Positions 31,548 to 38,393 of a stretch of DNA of 39,431 nucleotides are shown in pieces (the stretch's first letter is position 1; every line of letters begins with the position of its first letter). The notes beneath the pieces were generated by a model that saw nothing but the letters and a program-made list of their open reading frames with translations, made no database searches and was not told the DNA's origin. This DNA comes from a bacterium. Lineage in GTDB: Bacteria; Actinomycetota; Acidimicrobiia; Acidimicrobiales; CATQHL01. The translations under genes were made by a program, and so were the position numbers. The stretch covers positions 1-39,431 of the forward strand of contig JAPOVS010000036.1 of NCBI GenBank assembly GCA_026708055.1. The letters are read 5' to 3'.

Positions 31548-32762
31548 TCAAGTCGTTTGTTGGCTGAGCCAGTTCTGGTAGTGGTTGGCGAGGTCGCGGT
31601 TGTGGTGGAGGCCTCGTTCGAGTTCTGAGACGCGGCTGGGGTTGGCGCCGATGGCGGCGGCGGTGGTGTGGATGGTGAGTCCGGCTTGTTGACGCCGGTG
31701 GCGTAGGCCCGCTCCCCGGGGAACGGCGGGCGGGTTGGTGAGCAGTTGGTGGATCTCCCGTGCGATGTGGCGTTTGAGGCAGCGGATGATCTCGCGGTGG
31801 GTCTTGCCCTCGGCGCGACGGCGTTCCGCGTAGTCGATGCTTCGCTGCTCGCAGCGCAGCCGAACCATGGCAATGCGCCACAGGGCGTTGTTGGCTTGGC
31901 GGTTGCCTCCTCGGTTGAGGCGGTGTCGCACCGTTTGGCCCGAGGACGCCTCAATGGGGCTCGCTCCGCGCAGCGCGGCGAAGGACGCCTCGCTGCGCAT
32001 CCGGTCGGGGTTGTCGCCCGCCGCGACCAGCAGCGCCGCGGCGGTGTCGGCGCCGACGCCGGGAGCGGCCAGCAGCGCGGGGTTGGCTCGCTCGCACAGG
32101 CGGAGCAGATCGACGTCGAGAGCGTCGATCTCGGCGGTGAGCGCCTGGTGGCGACGGGCCAAGGCCCGCAGCGCCGTCTCGGCGGCGCCGGTCACCGCGT
32201 CCGGGGCCGATCCGGGCCGCAGACGAGCGCAGGCATTGAGGAGGTCGCCGCCGCGCAGCCCGCTGAGGTGCTCTTTCATCCGGTCGGGGGCGGTGACGAC
32301 GATGCCGTGGATCTGATCGGCGGCCTGGGTGCGAGCCTTGATCGCGGAACGGCGAGCAGCCGCCAGCATCCTGATCGCCTCGACGGGCCCGTCGCCTGAC
32401 TTGGGCTGTGTGGCGGCTTCGCCGCTCAGCACCGCCCGCGCCGCCGCCTCGGCGTCGACGGCGTCGCTCTTGCCCCGGCGCCGCCGGTTCTGGCGGTTGG
32501 GGCGGTTCACCTCCACCACGAGCATGCCGCCTGCGGCGAGGCGGCGGGCGAGCCCGGCGCCGTAGGAGCCGGCGCCTTCCACGCCGACGGCCGCGACCGG
32601 GCCGTGCGACTCCATCCACACAAGCAGCTCCTCGCAGCCGGCGGCGTCCGCGCTGAACGAGGCTGCGCCCACCGCCCCGCCGACAGCGCCCACCGCGCAC
32701 GCCACGCGGACGTCTTTGCGGGCGCTGGCCCCGACGACGATTCCGGGTTGGTTCCCTGACAT
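31548..32762 (-). CDS. IS110-family transposase with C-terminal helix-turn-helix
   Basis: A 404-residue recombinase. The N-terminal DEDD domain shows Glu in 'V-G-V-E-G-A-G-S-Y' and two Asp in 'G-K-S-D-A-V-D-A-E-A-A-A-R'. The first Asp, normally in 'G-I-D-x-x-K', is missing: the protein reads 'V-V-G-A-S-A-R-K-D'. The Tnp20 domain is present ('A-P-G-V-G-A-D-T-A-A-A-L-L-V', 'A-S-F-A-A-L-R-G-A-S-P-I-E-A-S-S-G'), followed by 'R-G-G-N-R-Q-A-N-N-A-L-W'. The last 55 residues form an XRE-like helix-turn-helix (L-R-H-R-R-Q-Q-A-G-L-T to S-R-V-S-E-L-E-R-G-L). ATG 32762 with GAGGAGG upstream is preferred to TTG 32792. IS110 enzymes work with a bridge RNA. The missing Asp suggests reduced or lost activity. 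Confidence 0.9.
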   Translation of the reverse strand: MSGNQPGIVVGASARKDVRVACAVGAVGGAVGAASFSADAAGCEELLVWMESHGPVAAVGVEGAGSYGAGLARRLAAGGMLVVEVNRPNRQNRRRRGKSDAVDAEAAARAVLSGEAATQPKSGDGPVEAIRMLAAARRSAIKARTQAADQIHGIVVTAPDRMKEHLSGLRGGDLLNACARLRPGSAPDAVTGAAETALRALARRHQALTAEIDALDVDLLRLCERANPALLAAPGVGADTAAALLVAAGDNPDRMRSEASFAALRGASPIEASSGQTVRHRLNRGGNRQANNALWRIAMVRLRCEQRSIDYAERRRAEGKTHREIIRCLKRHIAREIHQLLTNPPAVPRGAGLRHRRQQAGLTIHTTAAAIGANPSRVSELERGLHHNRDLANHYQNWLSQQTT

Positions 32763-32983
32763 AATCGTGCTGCCCTCCTCGGAGCCGTCCAACGACAGCG
32801 GGCACCACCGGCGGGGGCGGCGGACAGGACACTCACGGCGTTCAGCTCAAGGCCCCTATCAGGTCACGTCCGCCCCTGCTGGCAGTGCTCGTCCCCGGCC
32901 AGCAGCAGGCCGACAAATCAACGTGAAGGCACAAGGCCGGTCCCTGGGTGAGTCAGACCCGCCCCAGCCGGGAACACCTCCAG
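32763..32983 (-). ncRNA. IS110 leader, candidate bridge (seeker) RNA region
   Basis: The 220-base untranslated leader before the IS110 transposase lies where IS110-group elements encode their structured bridge RNA. A hairpin CGGCC-TGCTGCT-GGCCG lies at about 32896-32912. The blocks CTGGGGCGGGTCTGACTC (32950-32967, minus strand) and the 24-base block at 32909-32932 recur in the fragment inside the IS481 gene. The call rests on position, hairpin and conservation. RNA boundaries and the two guide loops are not determined. Confidence 0.5.
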
Positions 32984-33108
32984 TGTGAGTGCCCCTGGGC
33001 GGTGGTGTGTCGCTCGGTGGGGGGGCCGTTGGGTGTCACCGGACGGTGTAGTGGACCTTCTAGGGCAGCAAGGTCCGGGCTGCCCGCTCGGCAGGGGTGC
33101 TGTTGGTG
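32984..33108. other. Gap between IS110 leader and RCC1-like gene
   Basis: This 125-base stretch holds no gene. GC-rich imperfect inverted repeats around 33067-33100 (GGTCCGGGCTGCCC-GCTCGGCAGGGG) could be the transcription end of the RCC1-like gene. Confidence 0.35.
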
Positions 33109-34530
33109 TTATCGGTCGGCGTAGTGGACGCCGTCGGGGGGCCAGGTGAACGGCCCCCAGCAGGCGATGGTGCCGTCGGCGCGCAGGGCGCAGGTGTGTT
33201 CGTCGCCGGCGGTGACGGCGGTGAAGTGCCCGTGCGGCACGGTCGGGTGGTAGTCCTCGAGGTCGCCCCAGCATTCGATAGTGCCGTGGGTGCGCAGCCC
33301 GCACGTGTGGCTCTCGCCGGCGCTGACGGCGGCGAATTGCCCGCCGGGCGTATCGGCCTGTCCGATGTAGACCACGCTGCGTGTGTAGTCGTCTTCGACG
33401 AAGTTGTTGTTGCCCCAGCAGGTGATGGTGGCGTCGGTGCGCAGCGCGCAGGTGTGGACCCAGCCGGCGCTGACGGCGGTGTAGGCGCCGGGGGGGCTGG
33501 TGGCTCGGCCGTAGGAGTTCTCGCCCCAGCAGGCGACGGCGCCGTCGGCGCGGACCGCGCAAGTGTGCCATTTGTTGGCGCTGACGGCGCTGTAGCGCCC
33601 GCTGGGGTTCGGCGCTTGGCCGTGGGAGTTGTGGCCCCAGCAGGTGAGGGTGTTGTCGGCGCGGATCGCGCAGGTGTGGCGGTTGCCGGCGTTCACGGCG
33701 CGGAAGCGCCCCGCGGGCGCCGCGGTGCGGCCGTCGTCGTCGTTGCCCCAGCAGGCGAGGGTGCCGCCGCTGCGGATCGCGCAGGTGTGCTCGTCGCCGG
33801 CGCTGACGGCGATGAAGGCGCCCGGTGGCGGGTCGGCCTGGCCGTCGTCGCTGTTGCCCCAGCAGGCGAGGGTGCCGTCGGCGCGCAGCGCGCAGGCGTG
33901 CTCGTCGCCGGCGCTGACGGCGGTGTAGGGACCGCGGGCGTCCCCGCCGGCCGGGGCGACCGCGAGGAGCAGCGGGGAACTCGCCAGCCAACGCCCTGCT
34001 GCGGTCGTGGCGGGCAAGAAGCGCCCGTCGGGCAGCCAGCGGCCGCCCCACGCGCCGTCGGGGCGCCGCTGCTGCACGCCGACCTCGACGCGCCCGTCGT
34101 CGAGCCTGCGCGCCGCGATCCGCACATCGCCCGCCGGTGTCACAAGCGGGGAACTCGCCAGCCAACGCCCGACGGCGGCGGTGGCGGGCAACGAGCGCCC
34201 GTCGGGCAGCCGGCGATCGCCCCAGGCGCCGCTGGGGCGCCGCTGCTGCATGCCGACCTCGACGCGCCCGTCGTTGAGCCTGCGGGCCGCGACCCGCACC
34301 TCGATGGCACCACCGGCGGTTTCCTCAGCGGCGGTGAGCGCATCGATGGCACCACCGGTGGATTCCTCAGCGGCGGCGGGCGCGGCGACCAGCGCCCCCC
34401 CCCCGGCGGCCGCCAACCCGACAGCGAGCACGGCCGCGGCCCGGCTGCGGCGCCAAAGACTCAACACTCCGCGGGTGCGTCGGCAGATCCCGAGACGCGC
34501 GACCACCCCGCCGGTTCGGAGAACGCTCAT
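33109..34530 (-). CDS. Secreted RCC1-like beta-propeller protein
   Basis: A 473-residue protein with a positively charged start and hydrophobic segment (residues 31-54, ending A-P-A-A-A-E-E), a likely Sec signal. Two copies of a ~58-residue unit follow (about 76-134 and 136-194: 'R-x-A-A-R-R-L-x-D-G-R-V-E-V-G-x-Q-Q-R-R-P' to 'G-R-W-L-A-S-S-P-L'). Then come seven ~37-residue RCC1-like units, each 'A-V-S-A-G-x-x-H-T-C-A-L-R-x-D-G-T-x-x-C-W-G', enough for a seven-bladed propeller with a conserved Cys pair per blade. Blade 5 has a 12-residue insertion. Such proteins are probably surface binding modules. ATG 34530 has a strong purine-rich site (GGGAGGGTGAGG). Partner and ligand are unknown. Confidence 0.88.
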   Translation of the reverse strand: MSVLRTGGVVARLGICRRTRGVLSLWRRSRAAAVLAVGLAAAGGGALVAAPAAAEESTGGAIDALTAAEETAGGAIEVRVAARRLNDGRVEVGMQQRRPSGAWGDRRLPDGRSLPATAAVGRWLASSPLVTPAGDVRIAARRLDDGRVEVGVQQRRPDGAWGGRWLPDGRFLPATTAAGRWLASSPLLLAVAPAGGDARGPYTAVSAGDEHACALRADGTLACWGNSDDGQADPPPGAFIAVSAGDEHTCAIRSGGTLACWGNDDDGRTAAPAGRFRAVNAGNRHTCAIRADNTLTCWGHNSHGQAPNPSGRYSAVSANKWHTCAVRADGAVACWGENSYGRATSPPGAYTAVSAGWVHTCALRTDATITCWGNNNFVEDDYTRSVVYIGQADTPGGQFAAVSAGESHTCGLRTHGTIECWGDLEDYHPTVPHGHFTAVTAGDEHTCALRADGTIACWGPFTWPPDGVHYADR

Positions 34531-34838
34531 ACCTCACCCTCCCGGCACAACCCGCACGACTGCGCCACGACGCGAACCCCGAACACTACAACGCGCGGGC
34601 CCATCGGGGGCTGGAGATCCTAAACAGCGAACCTGACGGCGGGGCTCGTGCTGTTGCTGCGACCGGCGCGTTCGCCGAGGCGGTAAACCCCCTCGCTCAC
34701 CCGTGCGGAGCGGGCAGAACCGGGCGATCCGTGGTCTCGGACAGAGCCGCGTCCTCCCTCGACGCCCCTCCCGCGCCAAGACGCGCCTGAACTTGGTATG
34801 TGAGAGGGCAGCGCGCCTCGGCAGTGCGCTCGTAGCTG
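34531..34838. other. Intergenic region upstream of the RCC1-like gene
   Basis: This 308-base stretch holds no supported gene; the open frames here are arginine-rich shadows. It must contain the RCC1-like gene's promoter on the minus strand, but no confident -35/-10 pair was seen. The right end is the CTAG flank of the IS481-family element. Confidence 0.45.
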
Positions 34839-34958
34839 CTAGGTGTGACAACCGGGGAGGTTGTCCCTGGGTTGAGGGGATCGGGGGGTCCCCGTTGGGG
34901 TGAGCCCTCCCGGCGATGCTGTGGGTCTGAAACAGTCCACGGCTCCCAAGGAGGGCTC

Positions 34959-35979
34959 ATGGCACAGATTAGACAGCACGCCAACGCGCGGCTCACGGTT
35001 CGCCAGCGCCGGGAGATGGTCTCGGCGATGCTCGATGAGGGTTGGCCGGTCGCGGCGGCCGCGGAGCGGTTCCAGGTCAGCGCCAAGACGGCGCGCAAGT
35101 GGCGCGACCGCTACGTCGCCGAGGGCCCCGGGGGCCTGGCGGATCGCTCCAGCCGGCCTCGCTCCTCGCCGACGCGCACACCCCCGGAGGTGCGCGCCAG
35201 GGTGGCCGAACTGCGCGCCCAGCGCCGCCGCGGCGCCGCCTGGATCGCCCACAAGACCGGCCTGGCGCCCTCGACGGTGCAGAACATCCTCAACGAGGCG
35301 GGCCTGGGGCGCCTCGACCGGGGCGACCGCGCCACCGCGAAGGCGCAGCGCTATGTGCGCGAAACCCCTGGTGAGCTGATCCACGTGGACGTCAAGAAGC
35401 TGCCGGGCATCCCCCCCGGCGGCGGCTGGCGGCACCACGGACGAGGCAACGCCCCCACGCCCGGCGCCAAAGCCGGCTACCGCTACCTCCACAGCGCCCT
35501 CGACGACCACAGCCGCCTCGTGTACAGCGAGATCCACGACGACGAGCGCGCCCAGACCGCCGCGGACTTCTGGCGGCGCGCCGAGCGCTGGTTCAACACT
35601 TGGGGCATCGCCTGCGAACGCGTCCTGACCGACACTCATACTGGTTGGGTGCCTGTCGGTCTGGGGCGGGCCTGACTCGCTGACTGACTGGCTTCGTGCC
35701 TTGCCGTTGATCTGTCGGCTCGTGCCGGGCCGGCGGGCGCGCACCAAGGTCAAGAAGACCCGCCCCTACCGGCCCCAGACCAACGGCAAGATCGAACGCT
35801 TCCACCGCACCCTCCTCCAGGAATGGGCCTACATCCGCCCCTGGCGAAGCGAAACCCAACGCGCCGACGCCTACCGCGGCTTCCTCCACTACTACAATTG
35901 CCACCGAACCCACGGAGCGCTCAACTGGAACACCCCAGCCTCCACCATCGGGAACAACCTCCCCGCACTACACACCTAG
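34959..35979 (+). pseudogene. IS481-family transposase, disrupted
   Basis: The N-terminal part (34959-35675) has two helix-turn-helix regions ('W-P-V-A-A-A-A-E-R-F-Q-V-S-A-K-T-A-R-K-W') and the DDE core start ('L-I-H-V-D-V-K-K-L-P-G-I'). It stays intact as far as 'C-E-R-V-L-T-D' and then reads into foreign sequence, ending 'T-H-T-G-W-V-P-V-G-L-G-R-A'. The core resumes in another frame at about 35742 ('K-V-K-K-T-R-P-Y-R-P-Q-T-N-G-K-I-E-R-F-H'), including the catalytic Glu, and runs to 35979. The usual 'N-G-S-x-Y-R-S' to 'G-I' segment (about 18-20 residues) is missing. The gene cannot make a full protein. Confidence 0.88.
35635..35738 (+). mobile_element. IS110-leader-like fragment inside the IS481 transposase gene
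   Basis: Starting at ACTGG (35640), this stretch aligns with the minus-strand leader of the IS110 element: CTGGGGCGGG(C/T)CTGACTC at 35661-35678, and GTGCCTT(GC/CA)CGTTGAT(C/T)TGTCGGC at 35696-35719, in the same order and with similar spacing. After that block a hairpin is retained with different bases (CGGC-TCGT-GCCG here, CGGCC-TGCTGCT-GGCCG there). No transposase part is present. Confidence 0.7.
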
Positions 35980-37001
35980 GCGGGCGTCACCGCTTGGGCG
36001 GCCAACGCGGCGAACGGCCCTTCGCAGCTGCTGAGGGGCGAACCCCAGGAAGGTTCCGGCTGGGACAGGTGGTCGCGGCGGACGCTTTCGAGCACAGGGT
36101 TCGGCGTTTCCCAGAGCATGTCCCAGAATCCGGACAAGTCCCGGAACGGCAGATTCTCGTTCATTTCCTCCGGCAGCGCGGCGTAGTCGCCCAGCCGGCG
36201 CGCCAGCGCCGCGGAGACGGCGAGCAGGCGGGCGTGGGGCGCCACGGTGCCGGTGATGATTTCCTGGCGCGGCAATCCGGAGGCGCCCAGGAACCACACG
36301 CCGCCGGGACGGTCGCGGGCGGCGTGTACGGCCGCGGTGAACTCCTCACTGTGCTCGCCGGCGTTGCCGGTGCGCATCGCTTCCTCGAATAGCCAGAGCA
36401 CCTCGGTGTCGGTGCGGGCACGCCACCGGTCGTCGGCCAGCATCTGCCAACCAGATCCCAGGGGGCTGTGCAGGAGACCGGGCAGCGCGCCGCATACACC
36501 AGCGGCGCGATCCACCACGAGGTCGCGGTCGGCGAGCAGGCGGACCGGGCCGAGGGCGGCCCAGTAGATCCGCGAGTCGGCGACGAAGCAGGCGGCGACG
36601 CCGTGGCCTGGCGGCGGTGGGGGAGAGGACCAGGAGGCGTGTCGGCGGCGGTGCAGTTCCGCCAAGCGCTCCGAGGCGTCGCACAGCAAGCCGGCCAGGT
36701 TCTCCCGATGCCCCTGCGCCAGATCCTCGAGCGCGGCGGCGATCTGTTCGGGCCATTCGCCGACCGCCCACAGAGAGCCCGTCTCGGCCGGCGGCGGGTC
36801 CTGGTGGAGGCGGGCCCAGACGGGAGCCGCCGGGGGGATCGGCACGCCGTCGATGAGCCACCCCGTGGCGCCACGGTGGCCGTGCAGCGCAGTTCGGCGA
36901 CCCTCCTCGGCGATTACGCCCGGCTGCGCGGCACCGCGGTAGGGGATTGCCCACTCCGTTACCGGCGGCGAGTCGCGGAGGCGGCGGTCGCCGTCTCTCA
37001 C
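35976..37001 (-). CDS. PP2C-like fold protein, probably degenerate
   Basis: A 341-residue protein starting at GTG 37001. The pattern fits actinobacterial PP2C-like proteins: 'T-G-W-L-I-D-G-V' (Asp51 in the first acidic position), a helical region (81-120), 'V-A-A-C-F-V-A-D-S-R-I-Y-W-A-A-L-G' (136-151), 'L-A-D-R-D', and 'A-A-R-D-R-P-G-G-V-W-F-L-G-A' (227-240), the usual R-N-R-P-G-G-Y-W-V segment. Where relatives have 'L-S-D-G-A' it reads 'A-V-S-A-A-L-A-R-R-L' (261-270), so a key acidic residue is gone. Catalysis is doubtful; a regulatory pseudo-phosphatase is possible. GTGA overlaps the upstream gene's stop. Its own stop codon lies in the CTAG next to the IS481 end. The family call is from memory of motifs. 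Confidence 0.55.
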   Translation of the reverse strand: MRDGDRRLRDSPPVTEWAIPYRGAAQPGVIAEEGRRTALHGHRGATGWLIDGVPIPPAAPVWARLHQDPPPAETGSLWAVGEWPEQIAAALEDLAQGHRENLAGLLCDASERLAELHRRRHASWSSPPPPPGHGVAACFVADSRIYWAALGPVRLLADRDLVVDRAAGVCGALPGLLHSPLGSGWQMLADDRWRARTDTEVLWLFEEAMRTGNAGEHSEEFTAAVHAARDRPGGVWFLGASGLPRQEIITGTVAPHARLLAVSAALARRLGDYAALPEEMNENLPFRDLSGFWDMLWETPNPVLESVRRDHLSQPEPSWGSPLSSCEGPFAALAAQAVTPA

Positions 37002-37471
37002 AGGTCGAGACCCTCCTGGTCGACGCCGAGGACTTGCGTGCCGGCCAGGGCCTTCTCCAAGTCCTCCAGTTCGGACTGCTTGTTGGTGACTCTCGAGTGG
37101 CGTTCAGGAATGTCGGCGTAGTCGTCCGGCGGCGCCGACAGGTCGGAGTGGCACTGCTCCAGGCGACGCTCGGCGCGGCTCGTGGCGTCGGGCAGGTTCT
37201 TGAGCATGTTCCGCACACGCTGCACCGGATGGTGCGAGCCGGCGATCTGGTGGGGGAGGGGCACGCCAGCGTGCAGCATGTCATGCACTGTCAACACCGC
37301 GGGACGCAGAGTCGCCGAGTCGGCTTCGGTGGGCAGCCGCGGCGGGCGCCGCACCGCCGCGATGTCCACACCTTGGATTCGCGCCACCATTTGCGGATCG
37401 TCGGGGCAGCCGCACGATGCGCGTCTGGGTGCCGTATCGGCGTCCAGGGAAGTGAGGTGGGTGGTGCCCAT
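36998..37471 (-). CDS. Unknown protein with C-terminal coiled coil, partner of the PP2C-like gene
   Basis: A 157-residue protein from ATG 37471. It has a Cys-containing N-terminal stretch ('A-S-C-G-C-P-D-D-P-Q-M'), a central 'L-T-V-H-D-M-L-H-A-G-V-P-L-P-H-Q' and a helical, coiled-coil-like tail ('R-V-T-N-K-Q-S-E-L-E-D-L-E-K-A-L'). I recognise no family. It overlaps the PP2C-like gene by 4 bases (GTGA), so the two products probably act together. Confidence 0.6.
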   Translation of the reverse strand: MGTTHLTSLDADTAPRRASCGCPDDPQMVARIQGVDIAAVRRPPRLPTEADSATLRPAVLTVHDMLHAGVPLPHQIAGSHHPVQRVRNMLKNLPDATSRAERRLEQCHSDLSAPPDDYADIPERHSRVTNKQSELEDLEKALAGTQVLGVDQEGLDL

Positions 37472-37727
37472 GGGGTGTCCGTTCTGCTCTGCGGACGGAC
37501 GCGTTGTATCTTCTACGGTACAGGTTGGCAGCGTTCTCCCCGTCGTCGGGTGGTGCGATAGCGGGGGCTTGGACGCAGGACTGGATCTCGCGGCGGGCGA
37601 GGTCCTCAGCGAGGCGCGGATCGGCGCCGGCTGGGGCGTAGCGGACCAACGCGGCCGACGCGCACGCAAACAGCGGTATCGTGCCGAGCACGATGCCCGC
37701 CCAGAAGTAGGCGGGGTCGGGGCGCAC
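37281..37727 (-). CDS. Possible small membrane protein (doubtful)
   Basis: From GTG 37727 the first 75 residues look protein-like: one hydrophobic segment 'Y-F-W-A-G-I-V-L-G-T-I-P-L-F-A-C-A-S-A-A-L-V', then an amphipathic part with G/C-ending codons. Beyond about 37500 the frame turns Arg/Pro-rich and overlaps the start of the unknown coiled-coil gene in another frame. It may be a truncated or frameshifted small membrane protein feeding the same operon. No ribosome site is convincing. Confidence 0.3.
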   Translation of the reverse strand: MRPDPAYFWAGIVLGTIPLFACASAALVRYAPAGADPRLAEDLARREIQSCVQAPAIAPPDDGENAANLYRRRYNASVRRAERTPHGHHPPHFPGRRYGTQTRIVRLPRRSANGGANPRCGHRGGAAPAAAAHRSRLGDSASRGVDSA

Positions 37728-37906
37728 GCCTTCCAGCTCGCGACTTGTCGGCTTGTGTACGTCGTGCGCGGCGTCGTCTACAATTGCCCCCGGCCGGAGC
37801 GCAGCGGGCCTTCGCGGTGCTGTTGGCTGCTCCTGCCGCCGTGGTCGTCGGCGGGACCGCCTCGGGTGCCTTGGCGCGGCCGGCTCGGCGAGCGAGGAGG
37901 GACGCC
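37728..37906. promoter_or_regulatory. Divergent gap before the nucleotidyltransferase module
   Basis: This region lies between the minus-strand pair and the plus-strand two-gene module. It contains GAGGAGGGACGCC directly before ATG 37907, which decides that start. Open frames extending upstream on the plus strand are Ala/Arg-rich and not credible. Exact promoter elements were not resolved. Confidence 0.4.
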
Positions 37907-38386
37907 ATGAGCGTTGAAGAGGCCCCTGCTGTCGCTGGGCGCCGCCGCTACGGCCGGGGCGCGGAGCGAGGTCCTGGCTATGGGTATGTCTCTGAGGACT
38001 ACCAGCCGCTGTTCGTCCGCGTGAGCGAGCTGCCTGCGGCGCTGGCCGAGGGGGGGCGCGGTGCCGGCTACCTGCCCCTCGTGCAGTTCATCAAGGACTG
38101 GAACCGCATGCCGTGGTGCCGCGGCGCCATGCTGGACGGCCCTCCGCCCGAAAGGACCGACCCGGAGGTTGCCGCCAAGATCGCCGCGGTGGTGCATGCC
38201 CTGTGCGACGTCGACGGCGAGCCGGTGCCGGACTGGGTCCCGGCGGCGGTGGCTTCCCGTGACGTCCCCCTGGTGCCCCGCCTCAACCTCGAGTCAGAGT
38301 TCGGCCGCCGCCTGCGCGCGACAGCGGCGCCGGCGTGCCGGCACCATCGGGTGTGGTTCTCGGCAGAACTGCTCGACTCCACCTGA
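37907..38386 (+). CDS. Unknown protein, probable antitoxin partner of a nucleotidyltransferase
   Basis: A 159-residue protein with a strong ribosome site. It shows 'P-L-F-V-R-V-S-E-L-P-A-A-L-A' near residue 35, a middle part with 'F-I-K-D-W-N-R-M-P-W', and 'P-V-P-D-W-V-P-A-A-V-A' to 'S-E-F-G-R-R-L-R-A-T-A-A-P-A-C-R-H-H-R-V-W-F' at the C-terminus. The last pattern resembles small proteins encoded just upstream of DUF6036-type nucleotidyltransferases in actinobacteria, as I recall it. It lies 7 bases before that gene. Function is inferred only from pairing. Confidence 0.62.
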   Translation: MSVEEAPAVAGRRRYGRGAERGPGYGYVSEDYQPLFVRVSELPAALAEGGRGAGYLPLVQFIKDWNRMPWCRGAMLDGPPPERTDPEVAAKIAAVVHALCDVDGEPVPDWVPAAVASRDVPLVPRLNLESEFGRRLRATAAPACRHHRVWFSAELLDST

Positions 38387-38393
38387 GCCCGCG

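Larger units (their letters stand above)
31533..32983 (-). mobile_element. IS110-family insertion sequence
   Basis: The element consists of the transposase gene (31548-32762), about 15 bases after its stop, and a non-coding leader of about 220 bases before its start, the layout of IS110-group elements, which have no long terminal inverted repeats. Its left boundary (32980-32984, reading CTGG on the minus strand) is placed from similarity to the fragment at 35641. The right boundary is where the IS481-type end begins. Exact ends would need another copy or an empty site. Confidence 0.7.
34839..35979 (+). mobile_element. IS481-family insertion sequence, interrupted
   Basis: The terminal inverted repeats are GTGTGACAACCGGGGAGGTT at the left (34843 onward) and, reverse-complemented, GTGTGTAGTGCGGGGAGGTT at the right (ending 35975), with TGT(C/T)CC following in each. 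CTAG lies directly outside both ends (34839-34842 and 35976-35979) and may be a 4-bp target duplication. It carries one transposase gene, broken by an insertion of about 100 bases. The right CTAG contains the stop codon of the neighbouring minus-strand gene. Confidence 0.85.

Noticed and set aside
33097-34623. 508-residue plus-strand repetitive open frame
   Set aside because: Its repeats mirror the RCC1 units on the minus strand, which carry the coherent Cys/Trp/His pattern and signal peptide.
37745-37906. N-terminal extension of the nucleotidyltransferase partner gene
   Set aside because: Arg/Ala-rich and preceded by no ribosome site, whereas GAGGAGG lies right before ATG 37907.
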